Assembly (NCBI RefSeq): GCF_018617385.1
Contig: NZ_JACSKA010000004.1
Coordinates: 124,001-188,000 of the forward strand
Origin: Exiguobacterium sp018617385
GTDB lineage: Bacteria; Bacillota; Bacilli; Exiguobacteriales; Exiguobacteriaceae
Reading direction: 5' to 3'
DNA length: 64,000 nucleotides
A model generated the notes under the pieces. The model made no database searches and had not been told where the DNA came from. It worked only from the letters and a program-made list of their open reading frames with translations. Shown here in pieces: positions 18,137-27,289 of this stretch (its first letter is position 1; every line of letters starts with the position of its first letter). A program made the translations under genes and the position numbers.

Positions 18137-18174
18137 AAAAAAAACCGCTCCCTCGTTGAGGAAAGCGGTTTTTT
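18137..18174 (-). terminator. Rho-independent terminator after codY
   Basis: Inverted repeat AAAACCGCT (18141-18149) / AGCGGTTTT (18164-18172), with an inner CTC/GAG stem, followed on the minus strand by a T-rich run. It lies 60 bases after the codY stop and separates the xerC-codY operon from the flagellar operon, at least partly. The symmetrical A and T runs mean it could also act on the other strand. Confidence 0.85.
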
Positions 18175-18233
18175 AGGAATAAAGTCCCTTTTAAAAGTGT
18201 TTTCAATGGAAATCACACATCGAAAGTTGTATT

Positions 18234-19013
18234 TCAGTTTGATTTCAGTTTTTGTAATTCAAACAAGAAGTTATCATTTAATATCTTGATATACGTTCCT
18301 TTCATTCCTAAAGAACGTGATTCAATAACCCCTGCACTTTCCAATTTTCGAAGTGCATTGACGATGACCGAACGCGTGATTCCCACTCTATCGGCAATTT
18401 TGGAAGCAACTAGCAGTCCTTCGTTTCCACCAAGCTCTTCAAAGATATGTTCGATTGCCTCAAGCTCCGAGTATGATAACGAGTTAATCGCCATCTGGAC
18501 GACCGCTTTCTTACGTGCCGACGTTTCTGCCTCTGCAGCCTTCTCGCGAAGGATTTCCATTCCAACTACCGTCGCTGAGTATTCTGCGAGAACGAGGTCG
18601 TCTTCTGTGAATTCATTCGCCAATCGACCAAGGACGAGCGTACCTAGACGTTCTCCTCCACCGATGATTGGGACAATCGTCGTCTTCGAGTTAAGGAATA
18701 GATCGTGGTTCTCGACTGGGAACGCTGTATATTCGCTATCGATGTCGATGTTCGCTGTCGTTTCTTTCACATTGAACAAGTTCGAAGCATACGGCTCTGG
18801 GAACTGTCGGTCGACTAAGAATGCTTTCATCCGGTCATTCTCAATCTGTTGTTTGATTGCAAAACCGAGAAGTCGTCCGCGACGGCTCACGATAAATGTG
18901 TTGGACTCAAGGACTTCACGCATTTTGTCCGCCATTTCTTTAAAGTCAACGTGCGCACTTGCCTCTTGTTGAAGCATCGTGTTTAACTGGCGAGTTTTTT
19001 CTAGTAAGTTCAT
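18234..19013 (-). CDS. codY: Global GTP/branched-chain amino acid-sensing regulator CodY
   Basis: CodY (259 aa) represses nutrient-limitation genes when GTP and branched-chain amino acids are abundant. The N-terminal GAF-type sensing domain covers about residues 1-155. The C-terminal winged helix-turn-helix is clear around residues 203-222 (ASKIADRVGITRSVIVNALR). Full length and very close to Bacillus CodY in the visible blocks. It is the last gene of xerC-hslV-hslU-codY, 36 bases after hslU. In B. subtilis CodY represses the fla/che operon; the downstream flagellar genes make this relevant here. Confidence 0.98.
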   Translation of the reverse strand: MNLLEKTRQLNTMLQQEASAHVDFKEMADKMREVLESNTFIVSRRGRLLGFAIKQQIENDRMKAFLVDRQFPEPYASNLFNVKETTANIDIDSEYTAFPVENHDLFLNSKTTIVPIIGGGERLGTLVLGRLANEFTEDDLVLAEYSATVVGMEILREKAAEAETSARKKAVVQMAINSLSYSELEAIEHIFEELGGNEGLLVASKIADRVGITRSVIVNALRKLESAGVIESRSLGMKGTYIKILNDNFLFELQKLKSN

Positions 19014-19049
19014 AATCTCTATTTCCTCCCTGTATGTGCATACAGAATC

Positions 19050-20420
19050 TTATAAAATATATTGGCTCAGATCACGGTCATCGGCGATTGAACCGACTTT
19101 TGCTTGTACGTATGCGGGTGTGATTTCCACGGTTGTTTGTGGCATATCCGCCGCTTCAAATGATAAATCTTCTAAGACGCGCTCCATTATAGTATAGAGA
19201 CGACGTGCACCGATGTCATCGGTCTCCCGATTGACATGTGTCGCAATTTTCGCGATTTCTTCAATGGCCTCATGTGTGAAACGGACCGTGATTTCTTCAG
19301 ATTCTAACAAGGCCGTATACTGTTTGATGAGCGCCTGTGACGGTTCCGTCAAAATCTTGACGAAATCTTCTTCCGTCAAACTGTTCAATTCAACACGGAT
19401 TGGGAAGCGTCCTTGTAGCTCCGGGATCAAGTCAGACGGTTTGGCCATATGGAACGCACCGGCCGCGATGAAGAGAACGTGATCCGTTTTGACCGGTCCA
19501 TACTTCGTGACGACCGTAGACCCTTCTACAATCGGAAGGATGTCACGTTGCACCCCTTCACGGGATACTCCAGCGTGATCTTGCGATTTGGTGGCAATCT
19601 TATCGATTTCATCCACGAAGATGATTCCCATCTGTTCACTGCGTCGTACGGCTTCATCATGGACTTCATTTAAATCGAGCAGGTTCTCTGCCTCTTCCGC
19701 AATGAGTAGCGGTCTGGCTTCACGAACCGTCAGCTTACGTTGCTTCCGCTTCTTCGGAACAATTTGGCCGAGCATGTCCTGAAGATTCGACAACCCTTCC
19801 ATCCCTTGACCTTGGAACAAATCCATCGTCTGCTTTTCTTCTAATTCCACCTCGATGACGCGGTCTTCGAGCTCACCGAGTTCGAGCAACCGACGGAGTT
19901 GGACCCGATCATTATTAGAAGTGTCCGTCGTGGATTCAGGCTGCTGGGTCTGCCCACCGAACAATGCTTCGAACGGATTCGATGCAGTAGGTGTCGCTTT
20001 TGCTTTTCCTTGCAACGCATCTAAAAGGCGTTCCGTCGCCGCACGCTCCGCTGGCTCCTTCACATCTTCTTTTTTCTCTTCTTTGACAAGACGAACCGAT
20101 GCCTCGACGAGGTCACGCACCATCGACTCGACGTCACGACCGACGTAACCGACTTCCGTAAATTTTGTCGCTTCTACTTTCACGAACGGTGCACCGACAA
20201 GCTTGGCTAACCGTCGAGCGATTTCGGTCTTTCCGACCCCGGTCGGTCCAATCATCAAAATATTTTTTGGTGTGACTTCATCGCGAAGGTCCGCACTCAA
20301 CTTTTGACGACGATAGCGATTTCGTAAAGCAATCGCTACGGCTCGTTTGGCATCTTTTTGTCCGATTACGAAACGGTCTAACTCTGATACGATTTGTCTT
20401 GGTGTCAACTCTCGTTTCAT
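19050..20420 (-). CDS. hslU: HslU (ClpY) ATPase subunit of the HslUV protease
   Basis: HslU (456 aa) is the AAA+ unfoldase that feeds substrates to HslV. Walker A is GPTGVGKT (residues 58-65), the pore loop is GYVGRD (91-96), and Walker B is GIIFVDEIDKIA. The I domain between about 110 and 235 is variable. The C-terminus ends in DLSQYIL, the type of tail that inserts into HslV. It overlaps hslV by 4 bases. Confidence 0.98.
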   Translation of the reverse strand: MKRELTPRQIVSELDRFVIGQKDAKRAVAIALRNRYRRQKLSADLRDEVTPKNILMIGPTGVGKTEIARRLAKLVGAPFVKVEATKFTEVGYVGRDVESMVRDLVEASVRLVKEEKKEDVKEPAERAATERLLDALQGKAKATPTASNPFEALFGGQTQQPESTTDTSNNDRVQLRRLLELGELEDRVIEVELEEKQTMDLFQGQGMEGLSNLQDMLGQIVPKKRKQRKLTVREARPLLIAEEAENLLDLNEVHDEAVRRSEQMGIIFVDEIDKIATKSQDHAGVSREGVQRDILPIVEGSTVVTKYGPVKTDHVLFIAAGAFHMAKPSDLIPELQGRFPIRVELNSLTEEDFVKILTEPSQALIKQYTALLESEEITVRFTHEAIEEIAKIATHVNRETDDIGARRLYTIMERVLEDLSFEAADMPQTTVEITPAYVQAKVGSIADDRDLSQYIL

Positions 20421-20965
20421 TCAGCAGCGCCTCCAATCGTTTCTACAATGACTTGATCATTTGTATACACGCAAAGCTCACCAGCGATTTCGAGAGCGGC
20501 ACGCGCGATTTCCTCCGCAGACTTTTCAGCGGAGTGGCGCACGAGTGCGCGACCTGCCGCCAAGGCATAGTTCCCACCAGACCCGATCGCAAGAATCCCA
20601 TCGTCCGGCTCAATCACTTCTCCATTCCCGGAGACGAGTAACAGATGCTCCGCATCCATCACAATCAACAGTGCCTCGAGTTGGCGCAACATCTTATCTC
20701 CACGCCATTCTTTCGCAAGTTCTACCGCTGCTCGTGGCAAGTTACCGTTATACATTTCAAGTTTCGATTCAAACTTTTCAAACAATGTGAAAGCATCGGC
20801 TACGCTACCTGCAAAACCGGCAACGACTTTCCCGCCATAAAGGCGTCTGACTTTCTTCGCCTTGTTTTTCATGATGACGGCATTCCCGAATGTGACTTGG
20901 CCATCTCCACTCATCGCACATTGGCCATTGTGTCGAACTGCAAAAATCGTTGTTGCATGAAACAT
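20417..20965 (-). CDS. hslV: HslV (ClpQ) peptidase subunit of the HslUV protease
   Basis: HslV (182 aa) is the proteasome-like peptidase. The start MFHATTIFAV, with AGGAGG upstream of ATG 20965, means that the nucleophile Thr would be residue 5 after loss of a four-residue leader, as in Listeria-type proteins and unlike B. subtilis ClpQ, which has serines at the N-terminus. Other conserved parts (SGDGQVTFG, GFAGSVADAFTLFEKFE, AIGSGGNYA) are intact. Leader processing is inferred. Confidence 0.97.
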   Translation of the reverse strand: MFHATTIFAVRHNGQCAMSGDGQVTFGNAVIMKNKAKKVRRLYGGKVVAGFAGSVADAFTLFEKFESKLEMYNGNLPRAAVELAKEWRGDKMLRQLEALLIVMDAEHLLLVSGNGEVIEPDDGILAIGSGGNYALAAGRALVRHSAEKSAEEIARAALEIAGELCVYTNDQVIVETIGGAAE

Positions 20966-20976
20966 ATCGTAACCTC

Positions 20977-21858
20977 CTACTTTCTTGGATGTGTCGCTTG
21001 ATAAATCGACCGAAGTCGTTCGGTCGATACATGGGTGTACCGTCCGGTCGTCGACAAGGACTCATGCCCGAGTAACTCTTGGACGGCACGCAAGTCCGCT
21101 CCCCGCTCTAACAAGTCCGTCGCAAAGCTGTGTCGCAACGAGTGCGGGGTAAGTGGTTTATGTACCCCACTGTCTTTTCTCAAACGCTTCATGACATAGC
21201 GGATTTGGTCTGTTGTCATCCGATTCCCTTTTTGACTCAAAAATAATGCGGTTTCTGTCGGGAGCCCGACACCTTTACGTAATTCGATATAACGCTGCAA
21301 AGCTTGTACGGCATATTGCCCGATTGGGACATACCGTTCTTTCTTCCCTTTTCCCATCACATGGACGAAGGACAAGACCTCATCGAATGAAGAAAGGTTC
21401 ATCCCACACAGTTCGGCGACGCGGATCCCCGTCCCATAGAGTACTTCTATGATGGCGACGTCCCTCGCCTGTAAAAACGGGTCGTCTTGCCTCGAGGCAG
21501 CCTCTAACAATTGCTCGACTTCTGTCGGGACGGCAAAGGTCGGCAAGGACTGTTTCTTTTTCGGTGAGGTCAGGTCGTGAAACAACGGTTCTCCACCTTG
21601 TTCTCTTGCCATAAACTTCCCGAATTGCTTGAAACAAGATACTTTTTGGGACACCGTGGACGCGGCCAATTGTTTCTCATAAAGGACATATAAATAACGC
21701 CGCGCCGTCTGAGCATCGTAGGGATCTTGATGCGTCGATTGGCAATATGCGGCGTACTGGTCGAGCGTTTGCTCGTAGGAGCGTTTCGTATGAGGAGACA
21801 GTCGACGTTCAATTTGGCAGTAGCGTAAAAAGGATTGTCGATCCTCTAAAAATCCCAT
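20977..21858 (-). CDS. xerC: Tyrosine recombinase XerC (CodV)
   Basis: XerC (293 aa) resolves chromosome dimers at dif with XerD. All catalytic residues are visible: R146 (GTGIRVAEL), a lysine at about 171, H239/R242 (HSLRHSF), H265 (LLGHESL) and nucleophile Y274 (GRYTHVS). The start is ATG 21858 because GAGGAGG lies 8 bases upstream and the family N-terminus begins here; an open frame extending 45 codons further upstream covers the promoter and is not coding. First gene of the codY operon, as in Bacillus. Confidence 0.96.
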   Translation of the reverse strand: MGFLEDRQSFLRYCQIERRLSPHTKRSYEQTLDQYAAYCQSTHQDPYDAQTARRYLYVLYEKQLAASTVSQKVSCFKQFGKFMAREQGGEPLFHDLTSPKKKQSLPTFAVPTEVEQLLEAASRQDDPFLQARDVAIIEVLYGTGIRVAELCGMNLSSFDEVLSFVHVMGKGKKERYVPIGQYAVQALQRYIELRKGVGLPTETALFLSQKGNRMTTDQIRYVMKRLRKDSGVHKPLTPHSLRHSFATDLLERGADLRAVQELLGHESLSTTGRYTHVSTERLRSIYQATHPRK

Positions 21859-21912
21859 TTTATCGCCTCCTCGATGACTCTTAAAAACGCATGTTCTCGT
21901 CAAATCGAAATT

Positions 21913-21941
21913 AGCATAGCATACAGAATGTAAGGTGACAA
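21913..21941 (-). promoter_or_regulatory. Sigma-A promoter of xerC-hslV-hslU-codY
   Basis: Minus-strand -35 TTGTCA (21936-21941), 17-base spacer and -10 TATGCT (21913-21918) preceded by TGC, an extended -10. It lies about 55 bases before the xerC ATG. The hexamers and spacing are seen; activity is inferred. Confidence 0.8.
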
Positions 21942-21954
21942 TAGATAGCCGTTC

Positions 21955-21969
21955 AATAATCTGAAAATT
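21955..21969 (-). promoter_or_regulatory. Candidate CodY box upstream of the xerC-codY promoter
   Basis: The minus strand reads AATTTTCAGATTATT, 13 of 15 matches to the published CodY consensus AATTTTCWGAAAATT. It sits 13 bases upstream of the -35 hexamer. This suggests that CodY controls its own operon, but binding is inferred from the motif alone. Confidence 0.5.
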
Positions 21970-22015
21970 TTCAAAGTATGAAACAAAATACACAATTGAA
22001 ATTTTAATTCAAAAC

Positions 22016-22037
22016 AAAAGAGCCAAAAAATGGCTCT
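22016..22037 (-). terminator. Rho-independent terminator after trmFO
   Basis: Stem AGAGCCA (22019-22025) / TGGCTCT (22031-22037) with a five-base loop, followed on the minus strand by TTTTGTTTTG. It starts just after the trmFO stop and ends the dprA/topA-trmFO unit before the xerC promoter. Confidence 0.8.
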
Positions 22038-22042
22038 CCTGT

Positions 22043-23353
22043 TCAAAGGTCTTTATACTGTTGGATCGTTTCTAAGGCACGGTTCGCGTAACGCTCATAC
22101 CGTTCTTGCTTCTTCATCTTTTTCGGAGCATCTTCTAGTGACGGTACCAATCCGAAGTTTGCGTTCATCGGTTGGAAGTGCTTCCCGTCAGCTGTCGTGA
22201 TGTAATGCGCCATCGAACCAAGCATCGTCTCACGTGGGAGAACGACAAGTTCTTCACCTGCGATCATCTTCGCCGCATTGATCCCGGCTAGAAGTCCAGA
22301 CGCTGCCGACTCCACATATCCTTCTACCCCCGTCATCTGACCGGCGAAGAAGAGCGTGTCACGTGTACGCGCTTGATATGTCGGCTTGAGTAAGCTCGGT
22401 GAGTTGATGAACGTGTTACGGTGCATGACACCGTAACGAACGATGTCCGCGTTCTCAAGCCCCGGGATGAGACGGATGATGCGCTTCTGTTCGCCCCACT
22501 TCAAGTGTGTTTGGAAGCCGACCAAGTTATAAAGTGTGCCTGCCGAGTTGTCTTGACGAAGCTGAACGACGGCATATGGACGTTTTCCTGTCTTCGGATC
22601 TTCTAAACCGACCGGCTTCATCGGTCCGAACAGAAGCGTCTTCTTCCCACGCTCGGCCATGACTTCAAACGGCATACATCCTTCAAAGTAAATCTCTTTT
22701 TCAAACTCTTTGAGCGGAACGACTTCTGCCTTGATCAACTCTTCGTAAAACACGTCAAACTCTTCTTCTGTCATCGGACAGTTCAAGTAAGCGGCTTCAC
22801 CTTTGTCGTAACGCGACTTCAAATAGACTTTGTCCCGATCAATCGTATCGCCATCTAGAATCGGAGCTGCCGCGTCATAGAAGTAGAGATAATCTTCTCC
22901 TGTGAACGCCTTGAGCGAGGCAGAGAGGTCAGGAGAGGTCAACGGACCGGTCGCCACGATGACGATGCCTTCAGGAATCTCCTTGAGCTCTTCATTGTGC
23001 ACGGTGACATTCTCGTGGTTCTTTAGCTTCTCGGTGATGAATCCGGCAAACTCATGACGATCGACGGCAAGGGCACCGCCAGCCGGGACACTTGCCGTGT
23101 CCGCCGCTTTTAAGATGAGCGAGTCAAGCGTACGCATCTCTTCTTTCAAGACACCTACGGCATTTTGAAGACCGTTCGCACGAAGCGAGTTCGAACAGAC
23201 GAGCTCCGCAAATTGATCCGTGTGGTGCGCCGGCGTTTGACGAACCGGTCTCATTTCATATAAATCTACTTGAATACCGCGCTTAGCGAGTTGCCAAGCC
23301 GCTTCGGAGCCGGCCAATCCGGCCCCGATTACAGTTACACGTTGTTGCAACAT
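22043..23353 (-). CDS. trmFO: Folate-dependent tRNA m5U54 methyltransferase TrmFO
   Basis: TrmFO (436 aa) makes ribothymidine at position 54 of tRNA using methylene-THF and FADH2. The FAD-binding start VTVIGAGLAGSEAAWQLAKRG (residues 6-26) and GALAVDRHEF, CSNSLRAN and GVEGYVESAASGL blocks are present. The ATG at 23353 overlaps the topA stop by one base and has AGGAGG upstream; an in-frame ATG 16 codons earlier lies inside topA and is rejected. Same neighbours as in Bacillus (topA-trmFO-xerC). Confidence 0.97.
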   Translation of the reverse strand: MLQQRVTVIGAGLAGSEAAWQLAKRGIQVDLYEMRPVRQTPAHHTDQFAELVCSNSLRANGLQNAVGVLKEEMRTLDSLILKAADTASVPAGGALAVDRHEFAGFITEKLKNHENVTVHNEELKEIPEGIVIVATGPLTSPDLSASLKAFTGEDYLYFYDAAAPILDGDTIDRDKVYLKSRYDKGEAAYLNCPMTEEEFDVFYEELIKAEVVPLKEFEKEIYFEGCMPFEVMAERGKKTLLFGPMKPVGLEDPKTGKRPYAVVQLRQDNSAGTLYNLVGFQTHLKWGEQKRIIRLIPGLENADIVRYGVMHRNTFINSPSLLKPTYQARTRDTLFFAGQMTGVEGYVESAASGLLAGINAAKMIAGEELVVLPRETMLGSMAHYITTADGKHFQPMNANFGLVPSLEDAPKKMKKQERYERYANRALETIQQYKDL

Positions 23354-25449
23354 TAATCCTCCTCTTGCTGATGTACCTCGGTGTGGGTACAGTTCGTACA
23401 TTGATATTTCACGCCGTCTTTAATTTTCTTCTCGACCATCAAACTGTCGCATACAGGACACGGTTTCGCAACCGGTTTATCCCATGAGACGAATTCACAT
23501 TCCGGATAGTTCGAGCAACCATAGAAGAGACGACCTTTTTTACTGCGACGTTCCACGATTTGTCCATCCTTACAGTTCGGACACGGGACACCGATTTCGA
23601 CTTGTACCGGTTTCGTGTTCGTACAGTTCGGGAAGTTCGAGCACGCCATGAATTTGCCGTACCGTCCCATTTTGATGACCATCGGTGAACCACAGACTTC
23701 ACAGTCGATTCCGGCTGGTTCATCCTTCACTTCGATTTTCTCGATTTCTTCTTCGGCACGCTTCAATCGTTTCTCGAACGATCGGTAAATCGGCGCGACG
23801 ACTTCCGTCCACTCGACTTCCTTATGCTCAATCGAATCAAGAAGGGTCTCCATGTCGGCTGTGAACTGGACCGTGATGAAGTCGTTGAAATACTCATCAA
23901 TCATCTCGATGACGAGTTCTCCAAGTTCAGTCGGTAAAAACTTCTTCTCTTCGAGAACGACATAACCGCGTCGTTGGATCGTGTCGAGTGTCGGCGCGTA
24001 CGTCGACGGACGCCCAATCCCGAGTTCTTCCATCGCTCGAACGAGTCGCGCCTCTGTATAACGAGGTGGCGGTTGTGTGAAGTGTTGTTTCGGTTCAATC
24101 GTTTCAAATGTCACGGTGTCATCCACTTCGAGAGGAGGCAATAATCCTTCCTTCTCTTGGTTCGTGTCCTCGATATCATCGTCTTTCGACTCGATGTACA
24201 CTTTCATGAAACCAGGGAATTTGACCGTCGACCCGTTCGCACGGAAAATCATCCCGTTCGATTCGACGTCGATTTTGACCGTATCGAGCACGGCTGGTGC
24301 CATTTGGCTCGCAATCAATCGTTCCCAAATCAATTTATACAGCCGCAACTGGTCACGTGACAGATAAGGCTTCAAGGAAGCTGGGTCGCGGAGTGCCGAA
24401 GTCGGACGAATCGCTTCGTGCGCGTCTTGGGTATTCGCTGATTTCTTTTCTTTTTGTTTCTGTAAGGCGACATACTCTTCACCGAATGTCGATTCGATAT
24501 ATTCCTTCGCCTCCGTCTTCGCCAAATCAGAGATACGTGTCGAGTCGGTACGCATATACGTAATCAGACCGACTGTACCTTCTTTTTTGCCGAGATCGAT
24601 TCCTTCATATAATTGCTGCGCGAGCATCATGGTCTTCTTCGCACGGAAATTCAATTTACGGGCAGCATCCTGCTGTAATGAACTGGTCGTGAACGGTAGC
24701 GAAGCGTTCCGCTTCCGTTCTTTCTTCGTCACATCAATGACTTTAAACGTATCATCGATGGTATCGAGGACAGATTGCGCATCTTCTTCAGACTTCAATT
24801 CCATCTTCTTCCCATCTTTTCCGTAAAATGAAGTCTCGAACGTTTCCCCATCATGATTTAAATCAAGTTTAATCGTCCAGTACTCTTCCGGGTCGAACGC
24901 GTTAATTTCACGTTCACGGTCGATAATCATCTTCACAGCTACCGATTGAACTCGCCCTGCAGACAATCCTTTTTTGACTTTCTTCCATAATAATGGACTC
25001 ATCCCGTATCCGACAAGACGATCTAAAATGCGTCGGGCTTGTTGTGCGTCGACGAGATCGTGATTGATCTTACGTGGATGTTTAAACGATTCTTTAATCG
25101 CATCTTTCGTGATTTCGTTAAAGACGACACGACATTCAGTCGTTTCATCGACACCGAGTGCGCGTGCTAAATGCCAAGCAATCGCTTCCCCTTCTCTATC
25201 GGGGTCGGCCGCGAGAAAGATTTTTGTCGCTTTTTTCGCTGCTGTCTTCAATTCTTTCAATACTGGCCCTTTACCACGGATGGTAATATACTTCGGTTCA
25301 AAGTCGTGTTCGACGTCTACCCCGAGTTGACTTTTAGGCAAGTCAATCACGTGCCCCATCGAAGCCTTGACCATATAATTCGGACCTAAATAACGTTTAA
25401 TTGTTTTTGCTTTCGCAGGTGATTCGACGATCACCAAATATTTTGCCAT
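23353..25449 (-). CDS. topA: DNA topoisomerase I TopA
   Basis: TopA (698 aa) relaxes negative supercoils. TOPRIM acidic residues are in VESPAKAKT and ADPDREGEA (81-89), and the nucleophile Y298 in GLITYMRTDST. Three C-terminal zinc-ribbon-like units follow from about residue 585: two classic four-cysteine ones, and a last one (CPVCD ... CTNC) that is shorter. The length matches the Bacillus enzyme (~691 aa). It has its own promoter overlapping the end of dprA. Confidence 0.98.
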   Translation of the reverse strand: MAKYLVIVESPAKAKTIKRYLGPNYMVKASMGHVIDLPKSQLGVDVEHDFEPKYITIRGKGPVLKELKTAAKKATKIFLAADPDREGEAIAWHLARALGVDETTECRVVFNEITKDAIKESFKHPRKINHDLVDAQQARRILDRLVGYGMSPLLWKKVKKGLSAGRVQSVAVKMIIDREREINAFDPEEYWTIKLDLNHDGETFETSFYGKDGKKMELKSEEDAQSVLDTIDDTFKVIDVTKKERKRNASLPFTTSSLQQDAARKLNFRAKKTMMLAQQLYEGIDLGKKEGTVGLITYMRTDSTRISDLAKTEAKEYIESTFGEEYVALQKQKEKKSANTQDAHEAIRPTSALRDPASLKPYLSRDQLRLYKLIWERLIASQMAPAVLDTVKIDVESNGMIFRANGSTVKFPGFMKVYIESKDDDIEDTNQEKEGLLPPLEVDDTVTFETIEPKQHFTQPPPRYTEARLVRAMEELGIGRPSTYAPTLDTIQRRGYVVLEEKKFLPTELGELVIEMIDEYFNDFITVQFTADMETLLDSIEHKEVEWTEVVAPIYRSFEKRLKRAEEEIEKIEVKDEPAGIDCEVCGSPMVIKMGRYGKFMACSNFPNCTNTKPVQVEIGVPCPNCKDGQIVERRSKKGRLFYGCSNYPECEFVSWDKPVAKPCPVCDSLMVEKKIKDGVKYQCTNCTHTEVHQQEED

Positions 25450-25488
25450 ACATCTGCTCCCCTTTTAGAGGTCATTTAAATCCCTACC

Positions 25489-25518
25489 ATAATATTCATG
25501 TTCTCACCGGTTTGTCAA
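25489..25518 (-). promoter_or_regulatory. Sigma-A promoter of topA
   Basis: Minus-strand -35 TTGACA (25513-25518), 18-base spacer and -10 TATTAT (25489-25494). The -35 overlaps the dprA stop codon, and the -10 is 39 bases before the topA ATG. Perfect -35; activity inferred. Confidence 0.7.
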
Positions 25519-26309
25519 CGTACAATCTTGAGATCTCGAATAATTTGATCGGAATTCGTCAATGGAATCGCACCTTCTTCAATCAATCGGTTCGGTCCCT
25601 CCGCGAGTGGATCAAGGGGTGAACCAGGTACCGCAAATACCGCTTTTCCTTGCTCTAGGGCATGTCCGACCGTATTCATCGTCCCGCTCTTTCGTCTCGC
25701 CTGTATAACTACCAACGCATCGCCAAGACCACTGACCAAACGATTTCTTTCCAAAAATTGAAATTTTTGAATCGGCGTGTTTGGTACATATTCACTTAGC
25801 AAGACTCCCTCTTGCGGAATCTGCAACAGCATGTCTCGGTTCGCCGCCGGATAGAGCCGGTCCAGTCCAGCTCCGAGTACCGCCACGGTCGGGCGATGCG
25901 TGCGGAGGGCATGGGCGTGGACGAGCCCATCGATTCCGAGGGCGCCACCTGAAACAGATACAGTTTCTTCTATTAAAGAGTGATAGTGATTCACGAGCGA
26001 TTGACTGATACGATTCAACTCACGACTTCCGACCATCGCAGTCGTTCTTTCTTGTAGTACCTCTAAATCTCCATGATAAAACAAGCAATATGGTGGGTTA
26101 GGGATGTCGAGTAACCGTTTCGGAAACAAGTCATCTTCCCATGTGACGAAATGTTTATACGATTCCGATGCTTGGAAGGCTCGTTCGGCCCGTCTCCAGA
26201 CATGTTCAGAAAATTGTGTGCGATGTGCCCCGAGTGTTCCGTTCAAATAATGATGCACAAACTCAACTGGCATTCGCGCTGCAGCAAACCGAGCTATTGT
26301 TTGATTCAT
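25515..26309 (-). CDS. dprA: DNA-processing protein DprA (Smf)
   Basis: DprA (264 aa) protects incoming single-stranded DNA and loads RecA during natural transformation. The Rossmann-like core is visible: MVGSRELN (about residue 109), VSGGALGIDGLVHAHAL, and VVIQARRKSGTMNTV. The ATG at 26309 is used because AAAGGAGAG precedes it; an in-frame start 26 codons upstream lies in the sucD terminator. The protein is compact: it ends soon after the Rossmann domain and lacks the C-terminal winged helix of some DprA proteins. Confidence 0.93.
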   Translation of the reverse strand: MNQTIARFAAARMPVEFVHHYLNGTLGAHRTQFSEHVWRRAERAFQASESYKHFVTWEDDLFPKRLLDIPNPPYCLFYHGDLEVLQERTTAMVGSRELNRISQSLVNHYHSLIEETVSVSGGALGIDGLVHAHALRTHRPTVAVLGAGLDRLYPAANRDMLLQIPQEGVLLSEYVPNTPIQKFQFLERNRLVSGLGDALVVIQARRKSGTMNTVGHALEQGKAVFAVPGSPLDPLAEGPNRLIEEGAIPLTNSDQIIRDLKIVR

Positions 26310-26324
26310 CACAAACTCTCCTTT

Positions 26325-26352
26325 AAAAAAATGAGGGATGCAAGCATCCCTC
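26325..26352 (-). terminator. Rho-independent terminator after sucD
   Basis: Perfect stem GAGGGATGC / GCATCCCTC (26333-26352 with a short loop), followed on the minus strand by a run of seven T. It lies 8 bases after the sucD stop and closes sucCD before dprA. Confidence 0.88.
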
Positions 26353-26359
26353 AAGATTC

Positions 26360-27277
26360 TTATGTCGTCGGTTGACCCGTGACACACGCTTCGTATAATC
26401 CTTGCTGTTTCAAGACACGAATCAATGTTTCACCGATGACCGCCGGTGTTTCAGCGACTTCGATCCCATTCGCGTTCAATGTCTTGATCTTCTCAGCAGC
26501 CGTCCCTTTACCACCTGAGATGATTGCGCCCGCATGTCCCATACGCTTGCCTTCAGGAGCCGTCTGGCCGCCGATGAAACCGATGACCGGTTTCGTCATG
26601 TTGGCTTTTACCCATTCAGCTGCCTCTTCTTCAGCCGTTCCACCGATTTCCCCGATCATGATGACCGCTTTCGTGTCCTCATCTTCGTTGAACGCTTTGA
26701 GCGTATCGATGAAGTTTGTTCCGTTGACCGGGTCTCCCCCGATTCCGACAGCCGTCGACTGACCGATACCTGCTGTCGTCAACTGATGAACCGCCTCATA
26801 CGTGAGCGTCCCAGAACGTGATACGATTCCGACGTGCCCTTTCGTATGAATATAGCCAGGCATGATGCCAAGTTTTGCTTCTCCTGGTGTGATGATACCA
26901 GGACAGTTTGGTCCGATTAAACGAGCCGGTTTGTCCTCGAGATAACGTTTCACTTGAATCATGTCCACAACTGGGATTCCTTCTGTGATACAGATGATGA
27001 GCTCGATGCCGCTATCAGCCGCTTCCATGATCGAATCCGCTGCGAAAGCAGGTGGAACATAGATGATCGATGCATTGGCACCAGTCGCTTCGACCGCTTC
27101 AGACACGGTGTTGAAGACTGGAACGTTGTCGAGGACCGTCGTGCCACCTTTACCAGGTGTGACACCACCGACTAATTTCGTGTTATATGCGAGCATCTGT
27201 TCACCGTGGAACAGACCTTGCTTCCCTGTAATCCCTTGAATGATTACTTTCGTATCTTTATCCGCCCAAATACTCAT
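26360..27277 (-). CDS. sucD: Succinyl-CoA synthetase alpha subunit
   Basis: SucD (305 aa) with SucC converts succinyl-CoA and ADP/GDP to succinate and ATP/GTP in the TCA cycle. The CoA-binding GITGKQGLFH (residues about 15-24) and the phospho-histidine loop GHAGAIISGGKGT (about 249-261) are intact. It follows sucC by 12 bases. The pair is complete and has its own promoter and terminator. Confidence 0.98.
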   Translation of the reverse strand: MSIWADKDTKVIIQGITGKQGLFHGEQMLAYNTKLVGGVTPGKGGTTVLDNVPVFNTVSEAVEATGANASIIYVPPAFAADSIMEAADSGIELIICITEGIPVVDMIQVKRYLEDKPARLIGPNCPGIITPGEAKLGIMPGYIHTKGHVGIVSRSGTLTYEAVHQLTTAGIGQSTAVGIGGDPVNGTNFIDTLKAFNEDEDTKAVIMIGEIGGTAEEEAAEWVKANMTKPVIGFIGGQTAPEGKRMGHAGAIISGGKGTAAEKIKTLNANGIEVAETPAVIGETLIRVLKQQGLYEACVTGQPTT

Positions 27278-27289
27278 GTCGTTTCCCCC

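Noticed and set aside
18286..18972. Long plus-strand open frame (228 codons) inside codY
   Set aside because: It is antisense to a complete codY gene, has no ribosome site or family features, and shows serine/arginine-rich shadow composition.
21859..21993. Upstream extension of xerC
   Set aside because: The extra 45 codons cover a near-consensus promoter and CodY-box candidate, and the family N-terminus begins at 21858.
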